Positions 44,665 through 54,160 of a stretch of 64,000 nt of DNA are shown here, one piece after another; within the stretch, counting starts at the first letter, position 1, and each line of letters begins with the position of its first letter. This DNA comes from Photobacterium malacitanum (lineage in GTDB: Bacteria; Pseudomonadota; Gammaproteobacteria; Enterobacterales; Vibrionaceae). Location: positions 124,001-188,000 of the forward strand of contig NZ_FYAK01000001.1 in NCBI RefSeq assembly GCF_900185615.1, in the 5' to 3' direction. The translations under genes were made by a program, and so were the position numbers. The notes under the pieces are model-generated. The model was given only the letters and a program-made list of their open reading frames with translations. It made no database searches and was not told the origin of the DNA.

Positions 44665-45435
44665 ATGTCCCGATGGTTAGCCTATCATGGCGATAGTATC
44701 TATTTGGATGAATTAATTTATCAACCGGAACATTCATTAATTCAGCAAAGTGTTGAATCGAATAAGAAGCGGACGATTCGAGTTAATGGCGATGGGTTTG
44801 GATTGGGGTGGTATTCTCATCGCGCATTACCTGGTTATTACCATGATATTTTACCGGCATGGGGTGATGAAAATTTACGATCGTTAGCTCACCATATTAG
44901 CTCACATCGTTTTATGGCACATATTCGCCACTCAACAGGCTCACAAGTATCACGGGTTAATTGTCATCCGTTTGTGCTTGATAACTGGATGTTTTTGCAT
45001 AACGGTCATATAGGTGGTTTTGATCAGGTTAAATTTACGCTAGTACGGCAATTAACAGAAGAATTGTTTTTAAAACGAGTAGGCACAACTGATAGTGAAT
45101 TGATTTTCTTGATGATGATTAAGAATGGCTTAAGAGTTGATCCGATTGCCGCTATTAATCAGACGCTATATGAAATTGAACAGGCGATGGAAGATAAGTC
45201 GGTCACTGAGCCACTAACAACATCACTGTGTATTTCAGATGGCGAGCAGTTTTGGGTCGTTCGTTATAGCTCTGATCATCAGCCACCTCCAGTGTTTCTT
45301 CAACGATCATCAAATAAGACGATCATTGCATCTGAGCCTTTAGATTATTCAGATACGTGGCAAAAAATCCCTCGTCAGACAATTACTCATATTGTCAATA
45401 ATCATTGCACTCAATATGATTTAATTATTGATTAA
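44665..45435 (+). CDS. class II glutamine amidotransferase-like protein starting Met-Ser
   Basis: A 256-residue N-terminal-nucleophile amidotransferase-fold protein. Conserved parts are RWLAYHGDSIYLDEL, NGDGFGLGWYSH, MAHIRHSTG, VNCHPFVLDNWMFLHNGHIGGF and TDSELIF. In this family the first residue after Met is the catalytic Cys (MCRW). Here the codon is TCC, giving Met-Ser-Arg-Trp, one base away from TGC. Ser can serve as nucleophile in some Ntn hydrolases, so loss of function is not certain. The start is ATG 44665 with AAGGA upstream; TTG 44647 would bury the N-terminus and is disfavoured. Confidence 0.85.
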   Translation: MSRWLAYHGDSIYLDELIYQPEHSLIQQSVESNKKRTIRVNGDGFGLGWYSHRALPGYYHDILPAWGDENLRSLAHHISSHRFMAHIRHSTGSQVSRVNCHPFVLDNWMFLHNGHIGGFDQVKFTLVRQLTEELFLKRVGTTDSELIFLMMIKNGLRVDPIAAINQTLYEIEQAMEDKSVTEPLTTSLCISDGEQFWVVRYSSDHQPPPVFLQRSSNKTIIASEPLDYSDTWQKIPRQTITHIVNNHCTQYDLIID

Positions 45436-45455
45436 TTTCTTACTATCGTAAGTTT

Positions 45456-45512
45456 AAAAAGGCAGTTATATACTTTCAATTAGAAAGAGTGAATTAATAA
45501 CTGCCTTTTTGA
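45456..45512. terminator. bidirectional terminator after the amidotransferase gene
   Basis: AAAAAGGCAGTTAT / ATAACTGCCTTTTT with an inner CTTTC/GAAAG hairpin. The flanking genes converge. Confidence 0.88.
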
Positions 45513-45589
45513 CAGTAATAACATACTCAATAGGGCTTTTTATAAGTCGAGATAGAGCTGCATTACAGTATTAGTCAACGATATTGGCA

Positions 45590-47058
45590 TTAGGCACCTG
45601 AAAATTCATAAGTCTTATTAATAGTTGATGTCATTTGCGTGATGATCGCATTTTGAAGTTTATTCGCTGTTGCCATTGCTTGGTTAGTCACCGTTAATTC
45701 AAAATCATTTAACAAGGCTTGCGCTTTTTGAGGTTGAGTTTTATAGATGGCTAAGTATTTTTTTCGGTTTCTTTCATTAATGCAGTTTGCTTTTTCTCAA
45801 ATTCGGCATACGCAGTTTTAACCATTGGCGCAAACTGATTATAGTCAGTCATGGCTAAGGTTTGTACCTTACGTAATTGCCAATATGCCGAGAAATTATC
45901 TGCAGTTTTACCAACTCCTGTTTTATAGATCGCTGGAATTTTTGCCCCTTGATAAAACGCAATATAAGGGGTGAGGTCTGTCATCCCCCAACCAATATAA
46001 GCAACTTCTCCTATAGCTTGAGGAAGCGTAGGCTTAACTTGCAGAATGTGGGATTGATAAGTTCTAAAGACAGATATTGGTCGATAAGCCTCATTAGGGT
46101 TAACGTTGGCATATGGATCGTGCGATGAGCCTTGATAGTGATTACGTAACCCTTGCTTTATATCGTTGACAGATAGCTTATGGGTCGGCATTGCAAAAAC
46201 TGGGAAGTTTAGTGGATTGGTTAATGTTGTTTTAATTCCGTGCGTATACATTTTCTGTAAAACATGGACTCGTGGGTAGTTATAGAGTCGATCATTGGCA
46301 TTATCTACGGAATAGATTTTGTGAAAATTAAAAGGACCATCATGAGCGGGCTTATAAATACCCTGATCAATCGCAAAGGTAATCAGGGTTGGGCTAGAAA
46401 GATACTTATCGGTATCATTAGGATGAAAACGCTGTAGTCGACCTTGATTAGCAGAAACAAAATAATCACGATTATCCAGTTTAGTTGCCATCCATTGATG
46501 ACCACTGCCTGTTTCTAAATACCAGATCCCCGTTTTATCAACAAAAGCAACGCCAAACCCTTCGGCCGCACCTTTCTTTTCAATAATACTGCCTAATAGT
46601 TGCACACCATCTTTGGCTGTTTTTGCGCGCGGTAAAATGACATTAACAATTGAATCTTCATTAATTCCGGTTTCATCATTATAGGGATCAACAGCAAGTA
46701 CTGTGGGATTGTTATAAATGGTTTCAGTGGCAGACATACCAACACCTAACTCATTAAAACCAGCGGAACCAAACGAGGTATCTTGTGTTTTGGCTTTAGA
46801 AAAACTGCTATAAGCCAGGCTTGTCTTGGGTAGCGGATAACTAAAAGAATTACTGTTAGATTTAAATTCACCGTGGGTATTGGTTTGATGAGGATGGTTA
46901 AACCAATGAGGATTAACCAGTGGGCTATGATCTGCGTTTCTGGCAATAATATAACTGCCATCTATTGTTGCTTGGTTGCCAATGAGAATAGTTGTACAAG
47001 CGAAGACGGAGGGGGAAAGGGCTGCTGCAACGACGGCACAAATTAATGTCGATTTCAT
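45590..47058 (-). pseudogene. peptidase C69 family gene with a one-base shift in an A7 tract near its 3' end
   Basis: An exported C69 dipeptidase. The signal peptide ends SVFA, and the mature chain starts with the nucleophile Cys21 (CTTILIGNQATIDGS). ATG 47058 is used; the frame runs open to 47139 without support. The uninterrupted frame stops at 45751 after 435 residues. At 45758-45764 lies a run of seven A (minus strand). Adding one base, or slipping back by one, continues the frame (KYLAIYKTQPQKAQALLNDF and on) to a stop at 45590. That gives 489 residues, against 491 in the paralogue at 37518, and the restored tail aligns with that protein's C-terminus. A true frameshift mutation, ribosomal or transcriptional slippage, or a sequencing error are all possible. 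Confidence 0.8.
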
Positions 47059-47444
47059 GAGTGTCTCTATAGTGGCGAAAAAGTGCCCTTTACTATAGGG
47101 GATAGAAACGCGGTTATTTGCGCAAAACATCACACTCATTGGATTATGAAATTCAAGAAAGTAGTAACTAAGTTTGCAAATATTATTATCAAAATGATTT
47201 GTTCAGTAATTAATTTTAAATGGACTAAAATGTATTTTTAACGTGTATTCTTTGTTGTTACGATAAATTTTGTTTGTTGCTATTTGTTTTTGTACGACAA
47301 AATATAAGTTTCTGTTTTTAAATTACAAACTAATAAAAAGGTTTGTGTGTGTGCTTTTTTATTGAAATTTAAAGATAAAATTATCTGGTGTTACTATAAA
47401 GATGCTGATAGTGTGTCTTCCCTCACACACAGCGTGAGACATTT
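47059..47444. other. 386-bp intergenic region between divergent C69 and BCCT genes
   Basis: A+T-rich, without ORF, RNA or repeat. It must hold both promoters. A GTGTGT/ACACAC pair near 47412-47432 (GTGTG...CACAC) could form a hairpin in the BCCT leader; weak. Confidence 0.4.
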
Positions 47445-49019
47445 ATGCAACGCAATACAAGCCAAATTAGTAATGACACAACACCAAACATTGTTATGGG
47501 ACTAAAAGGTTTAGATAATAAACTTGTTCCAGCACTAACGATAGGGTTTATTACCTTATTCGTCCTTTCTGCTTTAATTGATATGCCGACTTTCACGGCA
47601 ATGATTCAAACATCATTTAGCTCCGCAGCCAAAACCTTTGGGTCAAGTTGGCAGTGGTTGATGCTTATTAATTTTTTCCTAGCATTAATTATCGCAATTA
47701 GCCCATTTGGTAAAAAAGTCATGGGCAGTGTCAGAAAACCGACAATTGGCACATTTCGTTGGTTAGCAATGATCATGTGTACACTACTTGCTGGTGGTGG
47801 TGTTTTTTGGTCAGCAGCCGAGCCTATTTATCATTTTATGACACCTTCGCCATCATTTCCTGGCATAGAAGGCGGTACTCTTGCCGCTGTCACTCCAGCA
47901 TTAGATCAAGCCTTTTTACATTGGGGATTTCTTGCTTGGGCGGTATTAGGTACATTATCAACAATTGTACTTATGTATGCTCACCACGAGCATGGTATTA
48001 AATTACGTCCACGCGCTTTATTATTTCCACTTTTTGGACATCGTTTAGAAAATCATTGGTTAGGCAGTGTGATTGACGCTTGTGCTATTATTGCCGTTGC
48101 TGCTGGTACAATAGGACCGATTGGATTTTTAGCATCACAGCTAGGTTACAGCTTAGAGTTATTAACTGGCTTAGAAAATAATACTCAATCTCAGCTTATT
48201 ATTCTGGCAGTTGTGGTCGCGATTTACTCGGTTTCTGCAGCATCAGGTATGGATAAAGGCTTGCAGTGGTTATCACGTCTTAATGTTATTGGTGCGTTTG
48301 TACTATTAACAGCCATGTTACTTTTAGGGCCGACAACGTTTTTGCTCAAAGAGTTTGGTGCTGCTTTTGGCAGTTATTTACAAAACATGGGCACAATGAG
48401 TTTAACCACGGCCAAGCCTGAGTGGGACTTATGGTGGACATGGTTTTTCTGGGGCTGGTTTATTGGTTTTGCACCAATGATGGCGATTTTTATTGCACGA
48501 ATCTCCGAAGGCCGCAGTATTCGTAGTTTGATCCTCTGCGTGGCTGTTGGTGCGCCGATTGCGACAAACTTTTGGTTTGCAGTGCTTGGTGGTACAGGTA
48601 TTTCATTAGAGCTTAATAATCCAGGTATTATCTCTGGACCATTAAATGATGGTGGCTTACCGTCGGTATTATTAGCAACATTATCTAATTTACCCTTGAG
48701 TTATATTTTATTACCTGCCTTTTTAGTGCTGACGACAACCTTTGTGGTTACCACGGGCGATTCAATGGCATATTCAATTGCAATGGTGGTGTCAGGGGAT
48801 AATGAACCGAGCAGTAAGCATCGTTTATTTTGGGCGATTACCATGGGGGTTGTTGCTGCGGTATTGTTACTTGCCGGAGATGGTGGTTTAAAGGCACTAC
48901 AATCGTTTATTGTTATTACCGCAGTGCCTGTTTCATTACTGATTGGGTTAACTTTATTAAGTGGGCCGATTGCCGCATTGAAAATGACATGCTCATCAAA
49001 AATGACTAAAACAGCTTAA
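47445..49019 (+). CDS. BCCT family (betaine/carnitine/choline-type) transporter
   Basis: A 524-residue, twelve-helix inner-membrane transporter. BCCT hallmarks are GGGVFWSAAEPIYHF, QAFLHWGFLAWAV, and the signature WDLWWTWFFWGWFIGFAPMM followed by FIARISEGRSIR. Members take up quaternary ammonium compounds such as glycine betaine or carnitine, usually with Na+ or H+. It differs from osmotic BetT-type members in its short C-terminus, so a regulatory tail is absent. Which substrate it carries cannot be read from sequence. Confidence 0.9.
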   Translation: MQRNTSQISNDTTPNIVMGLKGLDNKLVPALTIGFITLFVLSALIDMPTFTAMIQTSFSSAAKTFGSSWQWLMLINFFLALIIAISPFGKKVMGSVRKPTIGTFRWLAMIMCTLLAGGGVFWSAAEPIYHFMTPSPSFPGIEGGTLAAVTPALDQAFLHWGFLAWAVLGTLSTIVLMYAHHEHGIKLRPRALLFPLFGHRLENHWLGSVIDACAIIAVAAGTIGPIGFLASQLGYSLELLTGLENNTQSQLIILAVVVAIYSVSAASGMDKGLQWLSRLNVIGAFVLLTAMLLLGPTTFLLKEFGAAFGSYLQNMGTMSLTTAKPEWDLWWTWFFWGWFIGFAPMMAIFIARISEGRSIRSLILCVAVGAPIATNFWFAVLGGTGISLELNNPGIISGPLNDGGLPSVLLATLSNLPLSYILLPAFLVLTTTFVVTTGDSMAYSIAMVVSGDNEPSSKHRLFWAITMGVVAAVLLLAGDGGLKALQSFIVITAVPVSLLIGLTLLSGPIAALKMTCSSKMTKTA

Positions 49020-49069
49020 ATAACGCCAATATGATGTGATTAATATATTGTAAGTTAACGCTTAAAATT

Positions 49070-49104
49070 AAACCGAAAGTATTATTCATGCTTTCGGTTT
49101 TTTT
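49070..49104. terminator. bidirectional terminator after the BCCT gene
   Basis: AAACCGAAAG / CTTTCGGTTT with an 11-base loop and a following T7 run; convergent genes. Confidence 0.9.
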
Positions 49105-49121
49105 ATGGCGATTGACAAGAG

Positions 49122-50588
49122 CTATTTAGTGTCGATATTACCTTCTTGTATCTTAGCCTTACAGCGCTTGACTAAGGCGTGAGTCATCCCGCGGAAAATA
49201 AATAAGTGTGCTGGCATCATTGCAAACCAATACAGAAGCCCCATGAAACCTTTTGGGTGCCACCATGCACGAATATCAACGGTTCGATGATCGCCACAGT
49301 CTTCAATTGTGAACTCCAAACGACCTAAACCGGGAGCCTTCATGCCAAATAATAAAGATAGAAAATGATTTTTCTCTAGGCTGATCACTTTCCATGAATC
49401 GATTTGATCGCCTAATTGTAGCAAATGTGGATCACGACGGTGACGTTGTAATGCATTTCCACCAATCATGGCGTCCATCCATTCGCGAATATGCCATAAG
49501 CTATTAGCATAAAAATAGCCTTCCTCGCCACCTATCAGCTGTACTTGACGCCAAAGGTTTTCACAACTTGCGTCTGTTTTTAGCGTATAACCCGCTTGTT
49601 TAGGGTAATAGCCATAACCGGTTTGCCAACGTAATAATGCATCTGGATCAAACCCCCAAATCTCGCTTTTCACTAACTCAGTATTCATTGCTAAGGTTTC
49701 TTGGATTGCTTCTTCATAACTAAGCAAATGTTGAGGAATTCGGCGCTGAAGTTCGCTGCCATCAGCAGGAAGATCGCAACTTAAGCCTCCAATTAGTGCA
49801 CGTGCAATATTGGTTGGTACAGAAGTGATAAAACGAAGCCAATAGGCTGCCATTTTTGGGCTTAACCACTTTAATGGAATGACGCGAATGGTTTTACCGT
49901 GCATTTTACTTAGTCTGACCATTTGATCTTTATAAGTCATTTGCTCTGGACCTGCGACATCTAAAATAAGATTATGTTCTTGAGGGCTATCGATAAGCTC
50001 TGTGAGGTAATAGAGCAGGTTACGCAATGCAATGGGGGAGTTGCGAGAGGTCACCCAGCTTGGTGTTAGCATAACAGGTAGGTGATAGACAAAATCTTGC
50101 ATTACTTCAAATGCAGCAGAACCCGGACCAATAATAATACCTGCACGTAGTTCTGTTATGCATTTGCCACTTTCACGAAGAATGTTGCCCGTTTCTTTAC
50201 GCGCACTTAAGTGTTTTGATTGTGCAGTGTTTATTTGTGGTTGTAATGCGCCAAGATAGACAACATGTTCTACGTTACTTAGTTCCAGGTAATGGCTAAA
50301 ACGACGCGCGCAATCAAGCTCAAACTCAATAAAGTCATGGCCATGGTTCATACCATGAACTAAGAAATAAACTGTATCAATATCTGTAAATAGAGCAGTT
50401 AAATCCTGATCAACATCTAAATCTAATTCAACCAGCTCCAAATTATCAATACTTCCCCAACCACGCTTTTCTAATAATTTAAGATTACGTCCTGTTGCTC
50501 TTACGTGATGACCAAGTTCCAATAAATTTGGTACTAAATGACTACCTATATAGCCAGAAGCTCCGACGACAAGAATATTTTTGCTCAT
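49122..50588 (-). CDS. SDR-like NAD(P)-binding protein with C-terminal DUF2867
   Basis: A 488-residue two-part protein. Residues 1-300 form an extended SDR/NmrA-like Rossmann domain (VGASGYIGSHLVPNLLELGHHVRA, VYFLVHGMNH, VVYLGALQ, LRAGIIIGPGSAAFEV). Residues 320-488 match DUF2867 (LWRQVQLIGGEEGYFYANSLW, DIRAWWHPKGFMGLLYWFAMMPAHLFIF). The fused form occurs in many proteobacteria; its reaction is unknown. Likely cytoplasmic with a hydrophobic, possibly membrane-associated C-terminus. Monocistronic. Confidence 0.85.
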   Translation of the reverse strand: MSKNILVVGASGYIGSHLVPNLLELGHHVRATGRNLKLLEKRGWGSIDNLELVELDLDVDQDLTALFTDIDTVYFLVHGMNHGHDFIEFELDCARRFSHYLELSNVEHVVYLGALQPQINTAQSKHLSARKETGNILRESGKCITELRAGIIIGPGSAAFEVMQDFVYHLPVMLTPSWVTSRNSPIALRNLLYYLTELIDSPQEHNLILDVAGPEQMTYKDQMVRLSKMHGKTIRVIPLKWLSPKMAAYWLRFITSVPTNIARALIGGLSCDLPADGSELQRRIPQHLLSYEEAIQETLAMNTELVKSEIWGFDPDALLRWQTGYGYYPKQAGYTLKTDASCENLWRQVQLIGGEEGYFYANSLWHIREWMDAMIGGNALQRHRRDPHLLQLGDQIDSWKVISLEKNHFLSLLFGMKAPGLGRLEFTIEDCGDHRTVDIRAWWHPKGFMGLLYWFAMMPAHLFIFRGMTHALVKRCKAKIQEGNIDTK

Positions 50589-51048
50589 TAACTAACCACT
50601 CTAAATTCCGTGTTGCGATATAGGAATGCAAAAATGCTGTTACTAAATGTTTTAAGATCGTATTTTTAGATAATGGCTTTTTATTGATTAAAAGCAATCA
50701 GAAACTGTAAAAGATGATAGTTTTTATTGCTTAATATGATTATTATCACTACGAATTTTATGACGCCTCATGCATATATTTGTATCTACAATATAAACAA
50801 ATTAAGTTATTCATAGAATAGCATTATGATTCTTTAGTTGTGATTATTTATTGTTCTGATTTTGTAGCTATTTGTTGTTAAAGAGGAATATTTCAATCAT
50901 ATAAGTGTGTTAAGCAACAATACTTAATGCTTAAACTGTTATATATGGAATAAAGTAGGTAATATTGCATAATTATTTGTTTTGGTTGTTTGAGACCAAA
51001 ATGAAAAAGTAGTTAATGTGTAATGCAAGTAAACGTTGGTGATGGAAC
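50589..51048. other. 460-bp intergenic region upstream of the ABC/AttH operon
   Basis: It lies between the divergent SDR gene and the ABC operon and is A+T-rich. No ORF of note, hairpin or operator is recognised. Confidence 0.4.
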
Positions 51049-51720
51049 ATGTTACGATTATCTGAACTCTGCAAAGGTTATCTAGACGGTACTGAGTATC
51101 ATTCTGTACTTCAAGGGGCTGATTTATCGCTAAATCCAGGCGAACAATTAGCACTAATGGGTGAGAGTGGATCTGGAAAAAGTACACTATTAAATTTAAT
51201 CGCAGGGCTAGATAAGCCTGATTCGGGTGAAATATGGTTAGGGAAAACAGCAATACATGCAATTTCTGAGCGTGAGCGTACCGCTTTTCGTCGTAAAAAT
51301 ATCGGTTTAGTATTTCAGCAATATAATTTATTACCAACGTTAACCGTGGCAGATAATATTCGTTTTTGCCGTCAGCTAAAAGGCTTAGCTGATGATGACA
51401 AACTATGGTTGAAAATTATTTCTGCTCTGGATTTAAGACCATTATTATTACGTTACCCTGAAGAGATTTCAGGAGGCCAACAGCAACGAGCTGCAATTGC
51501 TCGTGCCATTTATATGGAACCAACATTGTTGCTTGCAGATGAGCCGACGGGCAGTTTAGATGAACGTAATGCTGAAGCAGTAATACGGTTACTTATTTCT
51601 TTAACCAAGCAACTTCACTGTACGTTATTAGTCGTGACCCACAGTGAAAAAGTCGCCGCCCATATGCAGGGATGTATTCGTTTGCAAGGAGGTCAGCTAA
51701 ATGTTGCGCCCCGTAGCTAA
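51049..51720 (+). CDS. ABC transporter ATP-binding protein (LolD/MacB type)
   Basis: A 223-residue ATPase with Walker A GESGSGKST, the Q-loop VFQQYNLLPTLTVADN typical of the LolD/MacB group, signature ISGGQQQR and Walker B LLLADEPTG. It powers the FtsX-type permease encoded next, whose start overlaps this gene by 20 bases. Order ATPase-permease-AttH lipoprotein resembles the AttEFGH operon. Confidence 0.93.
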   Translation: MLRLSELCKGYLDGTEYHSVLQGADLSLNPGEQLALMGESGSGKSTLLNLIAGLDKPDSGEIWLGKTAIHAISERERTAFRRKNIGLVFQQYNLLPTLTVADNIRFCRQLKGLADDDKLWLKIISALDLRPLLLRYPEEISGGQQQRAAIARAIYMEPTLLLADEPTGSLDERNAEAVIRLLISLTKQLHCTLLVVTHSEKVAAHMQGCIRLQGGQLNVAPRS

Positions 51721-54160
51721 TGCTCTTTGGGGGCATTACCGCCGTCATCCACTGCAAATTGTTTTAGTTTGGCTTGGGTTAACGTTAGGTATCGCACTAT
51801 TAGTGGGTGTGATGGGGGTTAACCAGCAAGCGAAAGAAAGTTACCGTAAAGGTGAGCAACTTTTTTCAAATCCTTTTCCATACCGTATTCGTCATACTCA
51901 AACTGGTATGAAGGTCCCGCAAGGCTTTTATATTCAAATGCGCCGTGCTGGGCTTAAAACCTGCGCACCATTAGTTGAACATCGCATCGTTACCGAGAAA
52001 CAACGAGACTTTCAATTATTAGGTATTGATCCGGTTGCGATGTTTGGCGCAATAAAAAATACCGTAATTGATGAGAATAAGATCAGGTTATTAACATTAA
52101 TGCGTCCGCCATATCCGATCATGCTTGGGGAGCAATTAGCCAGTTATATTGGTATCAAAAATGGCGATATGCTGACCCTTGATTCTGGCCGGAAAATTGG
52201 GCCGTTGAAAGTGATCAGTGATAGTCGTATGAATGATCCTCGTATGATTGCTGATATTGCACTCTTACGTGAATTACAGCCAAGTTCAGGATTTAACTCG
52301 GTTATTTGCGGTGAAATGAGCCGTAAGCAGTTGATGAAATTGACCCATATTTTACCGCCAGGTTTAACATTAGAACGTAAGCACAGCGCTAAATTGGAAC
52401 CATTGACAAATGCATTTCATTTAAACTTATTTGCAATGGGCATGCTTGCGTTTGTGGTTGGGTTATTTATTTTCTATCAAGCAATGTCGTTATCGTTAGC
52501 ACAAAGGCAACCGCTTGTTGGTATTTTACGCCAACTTGGTGTGACAGGTACTCAGCTTGCCGGGGCATTAATTGGTGAGTTGTGCCTATGGGTCATACTA
52601 GGGCTTATTGGCGGTAATTTTATTGGGTTACTGTTAGCACAACAGTTACTGCCGTCAGTTGCTGCGTCATTGAATGATTTATATAACGCCAATGTTAGTC
52701 TTGACGTGCATTGGAATTGGCAGTGGGGGGCTGCAAGTTTAGCCATTGCTATTTTTGGTTGTGCTTTTGCGTGTACATGGCCATTAGTACGGCTAATTAA
52801 ATCGCCGCCAGCACGTTTAGCCACCCATCTTTCATTAGTACGTTTTACTGGTCGAGAGTTTGCATGGCAAGCATTGTTTTCTTGCGTGTTTATCCTCGGT
52901 GCTTTTGTGGTTTATAAGTTACCACATGGGCAGCTTGCAGGGTTTGCGCTAATTGCATTTATTTTGATCGCATCTGGGTTAATGATGCCTTATTTATTGT
53001 GGTTACTGTTTCATCTTTTAGGCAAAATAAGCCGTAGAGCCCGTATGCGATGGTTTTTCTTCGATGCCGCAGCAAGCCTAAGTTACCGTGGAATTGCTGC
53101 GATGGCATTTATGCTAGCACTAGCGTCTAATATCGGCATGGAAACCATGGTAGGCAGTTTTAGAAATACGACTGAAAACTGGCTTGAGCAACGTTTAGCC
53201 GCTGATATTTATATTCGTCCTTCTATGAATATGGCACCACGTATTTCTAAGTGGCTGCAAGAGCAACCAGAGGTTGAGCAAGTATGGTGGAGCTGGCAAA
53301 AACAAACACCTTCAGATAGTGGCACGATTCAAGTAATGAGTATTGGTCAAACGCTAGGTGAGAAAACAGCACTGTCACTAAAAGAGGAAAGCCGTAACTA
53401 TTGGCAAAAACTGCATCATACTCGCGCAGTCATGGTCAGTGAATCTATGGCACTAAAGCACCATTGGAAGACTGGCGATATTATTACATTACCAGCTCCG
53501 ATGAATGAAGGTTGGCATGTTGTTGGTATTTATTATGACTATGGTAATCCTTATGGGCAGGTGCTTATTTCTCAACAAAAATGGCAACGTTTTTGGCCGC
53601 ACTCAGGTCAAGTAGGACTGGCTATTCACTTAAAAAATGGCGCCAAGTCTGAGCCTTTATTGGCCCAATTGGGTGAGCAGTTTAGGTTACAGCCAGAACG
53701 CGTGCGTAATAATGCCGCATTAATGAAACAAGCGATGGCATTGTTTGATCGTACTTTTGTAGTGACATCAACGTTAGGCCATTTAACGTTATTTATTGCC
53801 ATTTGCGGTTTATTCTTTGCAACGATTGCGGGTGAAATATCTCGACAACGGCAATTTTCATTATTGCGTTGTATGGGAATGACTGGCTTTGAATTAACAC
53901 TTCTTGGTGGTGGGCAATTATTAGTTATTGGTTTGATGACCGCATTAATGGCATTACCGTTAGGGTTACTTTTAGCCCAGTTATTGATTGACGTGGTGTT
54001 GAAATATTCATTTGGTTGGACAATGCAAATACAGTATTTCCCGTATGACTATTTGTTGACATTAGGTACTGCTTTGTTGGTGTTATTAGTCGCAGGGGCA
54101 TGGCCTGTATGGCGTTTAGTTCGCCGCTCTGCGATTTTATCTTTACGAGAGTCATTTTAA
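51701..54160 (+). CDS. FtsX-like ABC transporter permease
   Basis: An 819-residue inner-membrane protein with an N-terminal helix (VLVWLGLTLGIALLVGVMGV), a large periplasmic domain, helices near 240-370 and 390-450, a second periplasmic domain and three C-terminal helices. This is the duplicated FtsX/MacB-like layout, with both AttF- and AttG-type halves fused in one chain. Such mechanotransmission transporters move lipids, lipoproteins or peptides rather than classical substrates. A good AGGAGG site lies within the end of the ATPase gene, and it overlaps the next start (TAATG). Confidence 0.88.
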   Translation: MLRPVANALWGHYRRHPLQIVLVWLGLTLGIALLVGVMGVNQQAKESYRKGEQLFSNPFPYRIRHTQTGMKVPQGFYIQMRRAGLKTCAPLVEHRIVTEKQRDFQLLGIDPVAMFGAIKNTVIDENKIRLLTLMRPPYPIMLGEQLASYIGIKNGDMLTLDSGRKIGPLKVISDSRMNDPRMIADIALLRELQPSSGFNSVICGEMSRKQLMKLTHILPPGLTLERKHSAKLEPLTNAFHLNLFAMGMLAFVVGLFIFYQAMSLSLAQRQPLVGILRQLGVTGTQLAGALIGELCLWVILGLIGGNFIGLLLAQQLLPSVAASLNDLYNANVSLDVHWNWQWGAASLAIAIFGCAFACTWPLVRLIKSPPARLATHLSLVRFTGREFAWQALFSCVFILGAFVVYKLPHGQLAGFALIAFILIASGLMMPYLLWLLFHLLGKISRRARMRWFFFDAAASLSYRGIAAMAFMLALASNIGMETMVGSFRNTTENWLEQRLAADIYIRPSMNMAPRISKWLQEQPEVEQVWWSWQKQTPSDSGTIQVMSIGQTLGEKTALSLKEESRNYWQKLHHTRAVMVSESMALKHHWKTGDIITLPAPMNEGWHVVGIYYDYGNPYGQVLISQQKWQRFWPHSGQVGLAIHLKNGAKSEPLLAQLGEQFRLQPERVRNNAALMKQAMALFDRTFVVTSTLGHLTLFIAICGLFFATIAGEISRQRQFSLLRCMGMTGFELTLLGGGQLLVIGLMTALMALPLGLLLAQLLIDVVLKYSFGWTMQIQYFPYDYLLTLGTALLVLLVAGAWPVWRLVRRSAILSLRESF

